Source: Terrirubrum flagellatum (GTDB lineage: Bacteria; Pseudomonadota; Alphaproteobacteria; Rhizobiales; Beijerinckiaceae). Taken from it: 64,000 nucleotides of DNA. The position numbers were made by a program, and so were the translations under genes. Below the pieces are notes generated by a model. That model saw only the letters and a list, made by a program, of their open reading frames with translations. It had not been told where the DNA came from and searched no databases. Shown piece by piece: positions 27,791-36,806 of the stretch (the stretch's first letter is position 1; each line of letters begins with the position of its first letter). The stretch spans positions 1,054,001-1,118,000 of the forward strand of contig NZ_CP091851.1 of assembly GCF_022059845.1 (NCBI RefSeq). Reading direction: 5' to 3'.

Positions 27791-28645
27791 TCAGCGCCCT
27801 CCGAATCCGGAGCCGATCGCGATCCCCGCGAAGATGTAGCGATGAAGAAGGATCGTCAGGATGAGGCCCGGCGCCATCGAGATCGTGGCGCCCGCCATCA
27901 TGTAGGTCCATTCCGTTCCCTGCTGACCCTGAAACAGCGTCAGTCCGAGCGGAAGCGTGGCGTAGGTCGGCCCGTTCACGACGATTAGCGGCCACAGAAA
28001 GGAGTTCCACTGCCCTGTGAATGTGAACAAGGCGAGCAGGCCGAGCGCCGGTTTCGACAAGGGCACGAAGATGGTGAGAAGTATGCGCAGGCGCGATGCG
28101 CCGTCGACCAGAGCCGCTTCCTCAAGCTCGTCGGGAATCGTCAGGAAGAACTGACGCATCAGAAACGCGCCGAAAGAGCTGAACGCCATTGGCGCGATGA
28201 GCGCCTGATAGCTGTTGACCCAGCCGAGCGCGCTCATCATCAGAAAGAGTGGAATGACGATGACGGCCTGCGGCACCATCAGGGTTGCGAGATAGACAAC
28301 GAAGAGACTGCTCCGCCCTGGAAATTTCATGCGAGCGAAGGCGTAGGCGGCGAGACTTGAGACGACAAGTACGATCGCGGTGATTGAGGCCGAGACGAAG
28401 GCGCTGTTGAGAAAGAAGCGCCCGAAGGGGAGATAGAGCCAAGCCTGAACGAAGTTCCTCCACTGGATTTCCTTGGGGAGCAATACGGGGGGTATTGCGA
28501 ACACTTCAGCATCAGTGCGCAGCGCGTTCGAAATCATCCAGAAGAAGGGAAAGAGAAAGCCCGCGGCGACGACAATGAGTCCCGCATGCGAGAGCATGGA
28601 GACGAGCCTGCTCGCAGGCAGGCGATCTGCAGCGTCAGGCGTCAT
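27791..28645 (-). CDS. CUT1 sugar ABC transporter permease (MalG-type), second system
   Basis: A 284-residue permease with about six hydrophobic segments. The ATPase contact loop is ELEEAALVDGASRLRILLTIFVPLSKPA, about residues 172-199, and the family segment QWRNFVQAWLYLPFGRFFLNS lies near residue 47. It overlaps the partner permease by 11 bases and precedes the GH151-like gene on the same strand with a 74-base gap. Confidence 0.93.
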   Translation of the reverse strand: MTPDAADRLPASRLVSMLSHAGLIVVAAGFLFPFFWMISNALRTDAEVFAIPPVLLPKEIQWRNFVQAWLYLPFGRFFLNSAFVSASITAIVLVVSSLAAYAFARMKFPGRSSLFVVYLATLMVPQAVIVIPLFLMMSALGWVNSYQALIAPMAFSSFGAFLMRQFFLTIPDELEEAALVDGASRLRILLTIFVPLSKPALGLLALFTFTGQWNSFLWPLIVVNGPTYATLPLGLTLFQGQQGTEWTYMMAGATISMAPGLILTILLHRYIFAGIAIGSGFGGR

Positions 28646-29582
28646 AGTTCACCCATCGTTTCTGCAGATGAAGCTGCAAGGCGGTGAGAAGCATGATGAT
28701 CGCGAAGAGCACCCAGGCGATCGACGAGGCGTAACCGAACTTGTAGGTGACGAAGCCCTGCGTGTAGATCGCATAGCCGAGCGTCGTGGTCGCGGAGCCG
28801 GGGCCGCCATGGGTCAACGCATAGACCTGATCAAAGGTCTGCATGCTGGTGATCGCCGTCAGCACGGTGCCGAAGAACAGAGAGGGCGAGATGAGCGGCA
28901 GCTTGATCCTCCAGAAACGCTGCCAGGCCGTCGCCCCGTCGATCTCGGCGGCTTCAAGATAGTTTTTGGGAACTGATTCCAGCGCTGCGCCGAACAGAAG
29001 CATGTTGTAGCCGAAGTGCGACCAGAGCGAGACGAGCACGAGCGCCTGCATCGCGAAATTCGGATTGATGATCAGGTTTGGCATCGAGAGATTGAGCGCG
29101 TGAAACGTCCAATCCATAATTCCGCCCGGCGTCAGGATCAGCAGCCAGACCAGCGACACGCCAACCAGAGGCGTGAATGTCGGCAAGAAGAAAACCAGCC
29201 TGAACAACGTCTTTCCCCATGACAGGCTGTTGATCCAAACCGCCATCGCGAGGGAGAGGACGATGTTGAGAGCGAGATATTCGGCCGTGTAGAAAAGCGT
29301 GTTGCGCAGAACTTGCCAGAATATCGGATCGTTGGTCGCGAGATTGATATAGTTCGCGAAGCCAACGAATCTGGCCTGCCCGATCACCTGCCAGTTGGTG
29401 AAGCTGAGCCACAGAGAGGCGGTGAGCGGAAAAATCAGGAAAGCGCTGAGACCGAGAAAACTAGGCAGCAGAAACAGCGTTGCGACGCCGAGATCGCTTT
29501 TCGAGCGGTGGACCACAGGCGATGAAATTGCGGTTGCCGGCATCATGATCGCTTGCGGTTCGATCGCGATCTCGCGCGTCAT
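28635..29582 (-). CDS. CUT1 sugar ABC transporter permease (MalF-type), second system
   Basis: A 315-residue permease. LFLLPSFLGLSAFLIFPLTASLWLSFTNW is the first membrane region, then the ATPase contact loop YLEAAEIDGATAWQRFWRIKLPLISPS near residue 207. Upstream, AGGAGAAGCG stands before the ATG at 29582. It is separated from the binding-protein gene by 63 bases that carry a strong hairpin. As in the first CUT1 operon, no ATPase gene is present. Confidence 0.93.
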   Translation of the reverse strand: MTREIAIEPQAIMMPATAISSPVVHRSKSDLGVATLFLLPSFLGLSAFLIFPLTASLWLSFTNWQVIGQARFVGFANYINLATNDPIFWQVLRNTLFYTAEYLALNIVLSLAMAVWINSLSWGKTLFRLVFFLPTFTPLVGVSLVWLLILTPGGIMDWTFHALNLSMPNLIINPNFAMQALVLVSLWSHFGYNMLLFGAALESVPKNYLEAAEIDGATAWQRFWRIKLPLISPSLFFGTVLTAITSMQTFDQVYALTHGGPGSATTTLGYAIYTQGFVTYKFGYASSIAWVLFAIIMLLTALQLHLQKRWVNYDA

Positions 29583-29618
29583 TCGCTTCTCCTATGCGCG
29601 CGCAGCGCGAAGAATAAA

Positions 29619-29638
29619 GGCGAGGCGATAGCCTCGCC
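29619..29638 (-). terminator. Intrinsic terminator/attenuator after the binding-protein gene
   Basis: Read on the minus strand, GGCGAGGC-TATC-GCCTCGCC is a perfect 8-bp stem with a 4-base loop, followed directly by TTTATTCTT. It lies inside the operon, 7 bases after the binding-protein stop and before the permeases. It probably stops or processes most transcripts so that the binding protein is over-produced. Confidence 0.75.
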
Positions 29639-29645
29639 CGCTGCG

Positions 29646-30878
29646 TCATTGCGAAGCGAGCTTCTGAATAGTCTCCAGCACCTTGTCAGGCGTTTCCGAG
29701 CCGCCGAATGCCAGCGGCGCATATTGTTCGAATGTCGATGCGACCGTGGCCCAGTTCGGCGTCGTCACGAAGGGCGCCGCATTGGTCAGCGCGGCCGGGA
29801 TCGCCTCGCGCGCGCCGGCGACGCCCTCGGCGGCGACATCATACCAGTATTTCTGGAAGTCCTTGCGCGCGGGGAAAGCACGACCTGCTTCCGCAAGATA
29901 TTTCTCGGCGTCAGGCCCCGTCATCACCTGAATCGCTTTCCAGGCGGCGTCCTTGTTCTTGCTGGTCGCCGCGATTCCAAAGCCGGAACCGGCGCTTACG
30001 GTGAGACTTCCGGCTTCGCGCGCTGGAACAGGCGCAACGCCAATCGTGAAGCTCGATTTCCGCTTGAGATTGATGAGCTGCCACGGACCATCGACATACA
30101 TTGCGACGTTGCCTGCAGAAAAGCGGCCATTCGATACGGTCGAGGACTGACTGCCGGTCGGAGGCAGCAGCGGCGCGACTTTGTCGTCATTAACGAGCTT
30201 AGCGTATTGTGAGAACGCGCCTTTCAATCCGGCGTTGGTGAGATCGAGATCGCCCTTATCGTTGAGGTATTTCGCGCCCTTCGAACGCGCGAAGACTACG
30301 AAGGCGTCAGGCACGCTGAGCGAGAAGCCGAATTTGCCGTCTTTGGTCAGCGCCTTTGCCGCTTTCATGAAGTCGGCTTCAGTCCAGCCAAGCTTGGGAA
30401 GCGGAACGCCCTCTTTCACGAACATCTCGTGATTGTAATAGAGCATCAGCGGGCCGAAATCGTAGGGTAAGGCGAACTGTTTGCCGTTGCGCGACAGGCC
30501 TTTCATGATCGATGGATCGAATGCGTCGATATCGAACTTGTCGGCTTTGATGCGGTCATCGAGCGGCGCCATGAGCTCGGCGAATCCGGGAGCGCGCAGA
30601 CTTTGCAGGCTGACGATATCAGGGAGCGAATTGGAGGCGGCGAGCGCCGGCAGCTTGGTCCAGTAGTCGAGAAAGGATGTGGTCTGAAACTCGACCGTGA
30701 TGTCAGGATGTTTCTGCGTCACGAGGCTCGCGACGTGCTTCCACGCAGTCACCTCCGCCTCTGACCCTGACCACATGAACCAGGTGAGTTTCACTGGTTC
30801 AGCGTGAGCCGCGTGGGCGGCGAGCGCGAGCGCGCCAGCGCCGAGCCATGACCGGAATGTCCTGAACATGCGATGCAT
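29646..30878 (-). CDS. CUT1 sugar ABC transporter substrate-binding protein, second system
   Basis: A 410-residue family-1 binding protein with a Sec signal (MHRMFRTFRSWLGAGALALA, cleavage after AHAEP). Family motifs include PVKLTWFMWSGSEAEVTAWKHV at the mature start, FALPYDFGPLMLYYNHEMF near residue 135, and AMYVDGPWQLINLKRKSSFTIGVAPVPA. GGGAGGA is placed correctly for the first ATG at 30878; a second ATG three codons later is too far. It heads the operon 30878-25719, which ends in the GH151-like gene, so a fucosylated oligosaccharide is a reasonable ligand guess. Confidence 0.93.
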   Translation of the reverse strand: MHRMFRTFRSWLGAGALALAAHAAHAEPVKLTWFMWSGSEAEVTAWKHVASLVTQKHPDITVEFQTTSFLDYWTKLPALAASNSLPDIVSLQSLRAPGFAELMAPLDDRIKADKFDIDAFDPSIMKGLSRNGKQFALPYDFGPLMLYYNHEMFVKEGVPLPKLGWTEADFMKAAKALTKDGKFGFSLSVPDAFVVFARSKGAKYLNDKGDLDLTNAGLKGAFSQYAKLVNDDKVAPLLPPTGSQSSTVSNGRFSAGNVAMYVDGPWQLINLKRKSSFTIGVAPVPAREAGSLTVSAGSGFGIAATSKNKDAAWKAIQVMTGPDAEKYLAEAGRAFPARKDFQKYWYDVAAEGVAGAREAIPAALTNAAPFVTTPNWATVASTFEQYAPLAFGGSETPDKVLETIQKLASQ

Positions 30879-31272
30879 CGCGTCCTCCCGTTTCGGCGGA
30901 CGACGACATGGGCCGGCCGCTCATTGACATTCTCGCTGTTGAATTCCCGGCGTCGGGATGTGCTTGATTGCCTGCTCAATTCTCCCGTCAGCCGCCGCGC
31001 GAAACCGCGCAAAGGCGGTCGGCCAGCAAATGAGCTCGTAGTCGCACGTGTGGCCGGTGTGCTTCGACTTGCTCAGCGTTAATTGACGAAACGTTTTGGC
31101 TAACTAGCATCGCGTCCAGCGAATGGCAATCGGTATCGCTTGCCACGATCTGCGCATGTATCGTTGCAATGCAGCGAGCATGCAGTTTTCATGAATAAGC
31201 GGGCTGGCGGCAATTCCAAGTTTCGGCTATTCAAGCGACGAAACGTTTCAGCATTCGCATCGAAAGCAGGGT
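30879..31272. promoter_or_regulatory. Divergent control region with two GAAACGTTT operators
   Basis: This 394-base gap holds no convincing gene. Two LacI-type dyads are visible: GAAACGTTTT at 31088-31097 and the perfect GAAACGTTTC at 31240-31249, centred 152 bp apart. The second is 24 bases before the LacI start; the first lies in the middle of the gap, where promoters for both directions should be. The spacing would allow looping by a tetrameric repressor. Confidence 0.65.
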
Positions 31273-32328
31273 ATGGCCAATATTCGGGATGTCGCGAAAT
31301 CGGCGGGGGTCTCGATCGCCACCGTATCAGCGGCCTTGAATGAGTCCGGCCGCGTCAGCGACGAGACGAGGCGACGCGTCTGGGCTGCGGCCGAGGCCGT
31401 CGGCTATTCCCCGAACAGCTTCGCGCGCAGCCTTCGCCTCGGGAAAAGCAGATTGATCGGCGTGGTGGTCGCCGACATCGCAAATCCATTCTGGGGCGCA
31501 ATGGTGCGCATTGTCGAGAAGGCGGCCATTGCTGCAGGCTATTCCGTCATCGTGTCTGATATCGATGATGATGAAACGCGCGTTCCCTCCATTCTCGATC
31601 ATCTTCGCAGCCAGCATGTGGCTGGCATTCTGCTCACCCCCGTGGGCCATGCGGCCAACATCCTGAAGCAGATCGAGAGCCGAAAGCTGCCGCCGCTCGT
31701 AACTGTCGATCAGCGTGTGCCCGGCCTCGCACGCGATTTCATCGGCGTCGATAATCGCGCCACGATCCGGATGCTGGTCGAATATCTGCTCCGTCTGGGC
31801 CATCGACGGATCGCGATGATCAGCGGCGGCGAAGGGTTATGGACCGCCGACGAGCGCCTTAGCGGCTTTGTCGAGACGATGAGCGGCGCAGGCGTCGAGG
31901 TGGATTCATCGCTTTGCCTACGCGCGAGCTACAAGGGTGATGGCGCCTATGCTGCGACGACGTCGCTGTTGACGCGGCCAGATCGTCCTACTGCGATCAT
32001 CGGCGCTAACAACGCGATTGCGCTGAACGCGCTGCAGGTGATTTTCGATCTGGGGTTTCATTGTCCAGGCGATGTTTCGCTCGCTGGAATCGACGACGTG
32101 CCATGGAGCGGCCTCGTGCGGCCGCGGGTCACAACCGCGGCTCAGCCAATCAATGATATCAGCGCCGTCGCAATCGAATGGCTGCTGGAGCGCATCATGG
32201 CGCCTGACGATGTGGCGCCGCCGCGCGAACGGATATTTCATCCCTATTTCATCGCGGGCGATTCCTGCCGCGATATTCGAGGCGAAGCCGGCGCGCGGCA
32301 AGCAGCGGGTCAAATGGCGAGAAGCTGA
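31273..32328 (+). CDS. LacI family transcriptional regulator (fucosidase operon)
   Basis: A 351-residue LacI protein. Helix-turn-helix NIRDVAKSAGVSIATVSAALNES spans residues 3-25. The effector domain follows, with ANPFWGAMVRIVEKAAIAAGYSV and later VSLAGIDDVPWSGLVRPRVTT. The start matches the family exactly. A perfect GAAACGTTTC dyad lies just upstream. It is followed after 18 bases by the GH29 fucosidase gene on the same strand. It is the natural candidate to control both the fucosidase and the divergent CUT1/GH151-like operon. Confidence 0.94.
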   Translation: MANIRDVAKSAGVSIATVSAALNESGRVSDETRRRVWAAAEAVGYSPNSFARSLRLGKSRLIGVVVADIANPFWGAMVRIVEKAAIAAGYSVIVSDIDDDETRVPSILDHLRSQHVAGILLTPVGHAANILKQIESRKLPPLVTVDQRVPGLARDFIGVDNRATIRMLVEYLLRLGHRRIAMISGGEGLWTADERLSGFVETMSGAGVEVDSSLCLRASYKGDGAYAATTSLLTRPDRPTAIIGANNAIALNALQVIFDLGFHCPGDVSLAGIDDVPWSGLVRPRVTTAAQPINDISAVAIEWLLERIMAPDDVAPPRERIFHPYFIAGDSCRDIRGEAGARQAAGQMARS

Positions 32329-32346
32329 TCAAAGCGGGAGGATATC

Positions 32347-33612
32347 GTGGCCGACATCGAAAAATTCATGTCCTGGCGCTTCGGGCTCTTCGTCCATTGG
32401 GGTCCGTGCTCGGTGATCGGCACGGAATTGAGCTGGGGGCGCGAAAATCCCTATCAACCGGAACGCTTGAATCAATCGCCTCGCGATCGCGGCTCTGTGC
32501 CACGCGTGCGCGTCCCCGCAGCGCTCTACGATCAACTCTACAAGTATTTCAATCCGATTCATTTCGACGCGGATCGCTGGATCACCACCGCCAAAGCGGC
32601 CGGCATGAAATACATCGTCTTCACGACCAAGCATCACGATGGATTCTGCAATTTCGACAGCAAACACACAGACTACAAAGTGACGTCGCCTGAGTGTCCG
32701 TTCGGGCGCGATATCGTGCGCGAATTGTCGGATGCATGCCATCGCCATGATTTCGGATTGGGCTACTATTATTCGCAGCCCGACTGGCGCCATCCCGATT
32801 ACGGCACCGAGCGCCATGCGAGATATGTCGAATATTTCCACAGCCAGGTGGAGGAACTCTGCACCAATTACGGCAAGGTCGACATCTTTTTCTTTGACGG
32901 GCTGTTCGATGAGAGCAAGACGCGCGTGTCGAAGACGCCGCTTCTCTATGGCCGCAAGGAAGGGGCGGACTGGTGGGATTCCGAGCGATTGATTGCGAAG
33001 ATGCGTCGCTGGCAGCCTGACATGGTGATCAATGATCGAGCGGGCGTTGAAGGCGACTATGAGACGCCGGAGCAGCGCGTGGGCGCTTACATGCCGGACC
33101 GGCCGTGGGAGAGCAACGTCACCATCACGAAACGCTGGTCATATGGCTTCGACGAGCAGGTGAAGAGCACAACGGAATGCCTTCGTCTCCTCTTGGGCTC
33201 GGCGACAGGCGGCGGAAACTTTCTTCTTAATGTCGGTCCGGATTCGCTGGGCCTGTTTCCGCCCGCGGCGGAAGAGGTGCTGCTGGAAATGGGCCGGTGG
33301 CTTTCGCAGAACGGGGAAAGCATCTACAATACGAAAGGTGGCCCCTATCCAAGCTGGACATGGGGCGGATCAACCCATCGTGACAATGTCGTCTATCTCC
33401 ATGTCCAGCATTGGCCGCATCAGAACAACACGTTACGGCTCCCTGTTCCGCATGAGGCTTCGCTGGTTGCAAGCGAGATGCTGACCGGCGGCGAGCTAAG
33501 CGCGAAAATCGATGGCGGCTTCGTCCATCTAACATTAGCAAGCGCGCATCAACGTGCGGTCGACACCATTGCGAAACTCACATTCGATCGGCCGATCGTC
33601 TTTCCGGAGTAA
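32347..33612 (+). CDS. Alpha-L-fucosidase, GH29 family
   Basis: A 421-residue cytoplasmic protein starting at GTG, with GGGAGGAT before it. GH29 motifs are WRFGLFVHWGPCSV near residue 13, GMKYIVFTTKHHDGFCNFDS (93-112) and YGKVDIFFFDG, in which Asp184 is the likely nucleophile. GGGNFLLNVGPDSLG near residue 291 is also diagnostic. GH29 enzymes release L-fucose from the ends of oligosaccharides with retention of configuration. The protein is at the short end of the family and lacks an export signal, so it must act on imported substrate. It is co-directional with the LacI gene and closes that unit. Confidence 0.93.
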   Translation: MADIEKFMSWRFGLFVHWGPCSVIGTELSWGRENPYQPERLNQSPRDRGSVPRVRVPAALYDQLYKYFNPIHFDADRWITTAKAAGMKYIVFTTKHHDGFCNFDSKHTDYKVTSPECPFGRDIVRELSDACHRHDFGLGYYYSQPDWRHPDYGTERHARYVEYFHSQVEELCTNYGKVDIFFFDGLFDESKTRVSKTPLLYGRKEGADWWDSERLIAKMRRWQPDMVINDRAGVEGDYETPEQRVGAYMPDRPWESNVTITKRWSYGFDEQVKSTTECLRLLLGSATGGGNFLLNVGPDSLGLFPPAAEEVLLEMGRWLSQNGESIYNTKGGPYPSWTWGGSTHRDNVVYLHVQHWPHQNNTLRLPVPHEASLVASEMLTGGELSAKIDGGFVHLTLASAHQRAVDTIAKLTFDRPIVFPE

Positions 33613-33613
33613 C

Positions 33614-33649
33614 GAGCCGCGTTGTTGGCGAAAGCGCCGCAGCCGGCTC
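33614..33649. terminator. Hairpin between the fucosidase and the next LacI gene
   Basis: Outer arms GAGCCG/CGGCTC enclose an inner GGCG-AAAG-CGCC stem, in the 39-base gap between two convergent genes. It is an imperfect structure; a shared terminator is plausible. Confidence 0.4.
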
Positions 33650-33651
33650 CG

Positions 33652-34665
33652 TCAGGCTGAGTCTCGAAAGATGATGTCGGGTTCGATGATGATGCGCTGC
33701 TGGATGTTGCGTCGTTCGATCCGATCGAGAAGCATGCGCATTGCGAGTTCGCCGAGCTCCTCCTTGTCGACGCGCAGCGTCGTCAGCGCCGGCGACACAT
33801 GCGCCGCGAGCAAAATGTCGTCGCAGCCGGTCACGGCGATATCATCGGGCGTCTTCACGCCGCTCGCTTTGAGCGCGCCGATCATGCCGATCGCCACGAG
33901 ATCGTTGTAGCAGATCACGGCGTCGATCTCTGCTCGCCGCGCGCCGATCTCGCGCGCGACAGCGGCGCCGCCAGGCAGATCCGGCGAGGAGGGCAGATTC
34001 GCGATCAGCTTGAGGTTGTGGCGAGTAAGAGCTGCTCCGAGGCCTTCGCGGCGCTTCGCGCCGCCATAGGAGGTAGGCAAGCCGCCGGCATAGGCGAAGC
34101 GTCGACGGCCTTTCGCAATCAGGCTTTCGACCAGCGTTTCGACGCCGGTGCGATAGTCGATCTCGATCGACCCCGCGACGCTTTTGGGCAGCACCCTGTT
34201 GATCACCACCATTGCGCGATGCGATGCGGCGGCGCGCATGAGCGTCTTGTCGTCGAGGCGCGCGCTGCACAGGATCATGCCGTCGACGCGCCGATCGCGC
34301 AGCGCATCGAGCGCTTCAAGTTCGCGCGCCGGATCCTCCACCACATTGGTGGTGATAAGCGTGTAGCCTGCGGGCCGCGCGGCCAGCTCCGCGCCGCGAA
34401 TGATCTCGGGAAAGAAGGGATTGACGATGTCCGGCACAACGATGCCAACGATCTTCGAGCGATCCTTGCGCAGATTCTTCGCGAAGGCGTTGGGCCGATA
34501 GTCGAGGGCGGCAGCCGCGTCGAGAACGCGCTGGCGCGTTTCGATGCTGGCGCCGCTCTGTCCATTCAGCACGCGGGAGACGGTCATCGGCGAGACGCGC
34601 GCCGTCGTCGCGACATCCGTTATAGTCGCTGGCCGCGGCGGAGAACGGTCGTCTGCGATCGTCAT
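33652..34665 (-). CDS. LacI family transcriptional regulator (second Opp-type operon)
   Basis: A 337-residue LacI protein. Helix-turn-helix: ATITDVATTARVSPMTVSRVLNG, about residues 13-35. The hinge region RPNAFAKNLRKDRSKIVGIVVPD follows, then the effector domain (FPEIIRGAELAARPAGY and IAVTGCDDILLAAHVSPALTTLRV). It is divergent from the second Opp-type importer with a 174-base gap containing an ATAACGTTAT dyad, so it probably represses that operon. Its C-terminus converges on the fucosidase gene. Confidence 0.93.
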   Translation of the reverse strand: MTIADDRSPPRPATITDVATTARVSPMTVSRVLNGQSGASIETRQRVLDAAAALDYRPNAFAKNLRKDRSKIVGIVVPDIVNPFFPEIIRGAELAARPAGYTLITTNVVEDPARELEALDALRDRRVDGMILCSARLDDKTLMRAAASHRAMVVINRVLPKSVAGSIEIDYRTGVETLVESLIAKGRRRFAYAGGLPTSYGGAKRREGLGAALTRHNLKLIANLPSSPDLPGGAAVAREIGARRAEIDAVICYNDLVAIGMIGALKASGVKTPDDIAVTGCDDILLAAHVSPALTTLRVDKEELGELAMRMLLDRIERRNIQQRIIIEPDIIFRDSA

Positions 34666-34778
34666 TGCACTGCGGTATGGTTATCGCATTTGTCGGCGGA
34701 TCAGATCGAAGCTGCAAATAGCAGATCAGGTATAGACCTGCCAATCGCACATTTTTGCCAGTTGACCGAGAGATAACG

Positions 34779-34788
34779 ATAACGTTAT
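34779..34788. promoter_or_regulatory. LacI-type operator ATAACGTTAT
   Basis: A perfect 10-bp palindrome with an AACGTT core, preceded by an extra ATAACG half-site (GATAACGATAACGTTATTCTC). It lies 51 bases upstream of the binding-protein start, between it and the divergent LacI gene. It differs from the GAAACGTTTC and TGTAA-type sites of the other two LacI units, as expected for three regulators with separate specificity. Confidence 0.65.
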
Positions 34789-34839
34789 TCTCTCAGAAAG
34801 CCCCGGTTTCGGCCGAGAAAGGCGACATGGGAGGAAGGC

Positions 34840-36756
34840 ATGTTCAACGCCAGCTGCGTGCTGAAGAGCGCTGTCCTGTGTTTGGCGATGAGCGCGGTCG
34901 GCTCGGTCGCAGCCGCGGACTACACGGAGGCGCCCGGCCTAGCCAAAGACGTCGCGGCAGGAAAGTTGCCGCCCGTGGCGCAACGACTGCCTGAGAAGCC
35001 ATTGGTGGTGAAGCCGGTCGAGAAGGCCGGCGTGTACGGCGGAACCTGGCGTCAGGCGCTGGTTGGCGGCTCTGATGGTTTGATCGAGCGCACAGTCGGC
35101 TATACGCGACTGGTGCGCTGGAATCCGGAATGGACGGACGTCATCCCTGATGTCGCCGAGAGCGTCGAGGCAAAGCCCGACGGAACCGAATACACATTCA
35201 AGCTTCGCAAGGGCATGAAATGGTCAGACGGCGCGCCCTTCACCGCCGACGACATCATGTTCTGGTACAATGATGTGCTCATGAACAAGGAGATCACGCC
35301 TTCCGTGCCGCGATGGCTGCGCGCCGGCAATGATCCCGTCGTTGTCGAGAAGGTCGATGATTACACCGTGAAGTTCCGCTTTACCGCTGCAAACGGCATG
35401 CTGTTGCTTTATCTCGCCAGCAATCAGGGCTCGGACATCCTGACGGCGTCCGCGGCGCATTATCTCAAGAAATTCCACAAGAAATATAATCCAAACGCCG
35501 AGCAGGAGGCGAAGGCTGCGGGCGCGCCGAGTTGGTCGGCGCTGATCCAGTCGAAGATCGGCACCTGGCAATCGCCCGATCGCTGGCGCGATGCGTCTCG
35601 CCCCGTGCTCGATCCCTGGAAATTGTCGGTGCCTTATTCAGGCACATCGCAGGTCGTGGCGGAGCGCAACCCTTATTATTTCAAGGTCGATCCCGAAGGT
35701 CGCCAGCTTCCCTACATCGATCGCGTCACTTTCGACATAATGGGCGATGTGCAAGGCGTCATCCTCAAGGCTGTCAATGGCGAGCTCGATATGCAGGCGC
35801 AGCGTCTCAACTCGATCGAAACGACGATCGTGCTGGCGCAGAACAAGGAGAAAGGCGCTTACCGTTTGTTCAAAGTGCGGCCCGCCTGGTCGAACGGCAT
35901 GCTGATCTGCCTCAATCAAACAGTGAAAAATCCCGGCCTGCGCGAGGTGTTTCGCAATCGCGACTTCCGCGTGGGTCTGTCGCTCGCAATCAATCGCGAC
36001 GAGCTCAACGAGATTCTCTATTCCGGCCAAAGCAGGCCCTATCAGGCGGCGCCGCGGCCGAATACAGCTCTCTATGACGAGACGCTGGCGACGCAATACA
36101 CGAAATATGATCCGAAGGCCGCCGACGAACTCCTCGACAAGGCCGGCTTCGCCAAACGTGACGCGCAGAATTTTCGACTCGCGCCGGATGGCAAGCGCAT
36201 CGCCTTTTCGATCGATGTTCTGACGGCGCGCAAAGATCACATCGATGCGCTCGAGCTGATCCGGAAGTACTGGCGCGCGATCGGGATCGACATGCAGCCG
36301 AAGCCGATCGAATCTTCGTTCTCGGTTGCGCGTCAGCTTGCCAATGATCATGAGGCACTCGTCTGGATCGGCGGCGGCGGCTACGATTTCCTGGGCCTGC
36401 TCGATCCCAAATGGTATTTTCCGTACGAGAACCAGTCGGCCTTCGGTTCCGCCTGGGGAATCTATTATCAGAATCCGCGTGATCCCAATGCGGAAGAGCC
36501 GCTGCCGCCCGGCAAGAAACAGCAGGAGCTTTACACCGAGCTTCTCAAGACGGTCGGCATCAAGGGTCAGCTCGAACTGATGCGCCAGATTCTCAAGATC
36601 ACGAAGGACGAGTTCTACGTGATCGGAACCGACATGGACCCTGACAATTACGGCATCGTGAAGAACAACTTCCACAATGTGCCGCAGGAAATGCCCGACA
36701 CCGCTTTCTACGTGACGCCTGGGCCGACCAACCCCGAGCAGTATTTCATCAACTGA
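34840..36756 (+). CDS. Opp/Dpp-type ABC transporter substrate-binding protein (system 2, long form)
   Basis: A 638-residue family-5 binding protein with a Sec signal (cleavage near SVAAADYTE). It is about 100 residues longer than usual peptide-binding proteins, like the forms that bind oligosaccharides. Family motifs are GTEYTFKLRKGMKWSDGAPFTADDIMFWYND near residue 110 and NRDFRVGLSLAINRDELNEILYSGQ near residue 375. GGGAGGAAGGC precedes the ATG at 34840. It leads the operon 34840-43715, which includes an IolB-like protein and a GH39 glycosidase, supporting an oligosaccharide or glycoside as ligand. Confidence 0.92.
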   Translation: MFNASCVLKSAVLCLAMSAVGSVAAADYTEAPGLAKDVAAGKLPPVAQRLPEKPLVVKPVEKAGVYGGTWRQALVGGSDGLIERTVGYTRLVRWNPEWTDVIPDVAESVEAKPDGTEYTFKLRKGMKWSDGAPFTADDIMFWYNDVLMNKEITPSVPRWLRAGNDPVVVEKVDDYTVKFRFTAANGMLLLYLASNQGSDILTASAAHYLKKFHKKYNPNAEQEAKAAGAPSWSALIQSKIGTWQSPDRWRDASRPVLDPWKLSVPYSGTSQVVAERNPYYFKVDPEGRQLPYIDRVTFDIMGDVQGVILKAVNGELDMQAQRLNSIETTIVLAQNKEKGAYRLFKVRPAWSNGMLICLNQTVKNPGLREVFRNRDFRVGLSLAINRDELNEILYSGQSRPYQAAPRPNTALYDETLATQYTKYDPKAADELLDKAGFAKRDAQNFRLAPDGKRIAFSIDVLTARKDHIDALELIRKYWRAIGIDMQPKPIESSFSVARQLANDHEALVWIGGGGYDFLGLLDPKWYFPYENQSAFGSAWGIYYQNPRDPNAEEPLPPGKKQQELYTELLKTVGIKGQLELMRQILKITKDEFYVIGTDMDPDNYGIVKNNFHNVPQEMPDTAFYVTPGPTNPEQYFIN

Positions 36757-36765
36757 CGCGAGCGA

Positions 36766-36787
36766 GCGCGGCGGCCCTTCGCCGCGC
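36766..36787 (+). other. Hairpin between binding-protein and permease genes (system 2)
   Basis: GCGCGGCG-GCCCTT-CGCCGCGC is a perfect 8-bp stem with a 6-base loop in the 50-base spacer after the binding-protein stop. It lacks a T-run and probably acts as an mRNA-stabilising or processing element. Confidence 0.55.
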
Positions 36788-36806
36788 CGTCATCCGGGAG
36801 CCGTGC

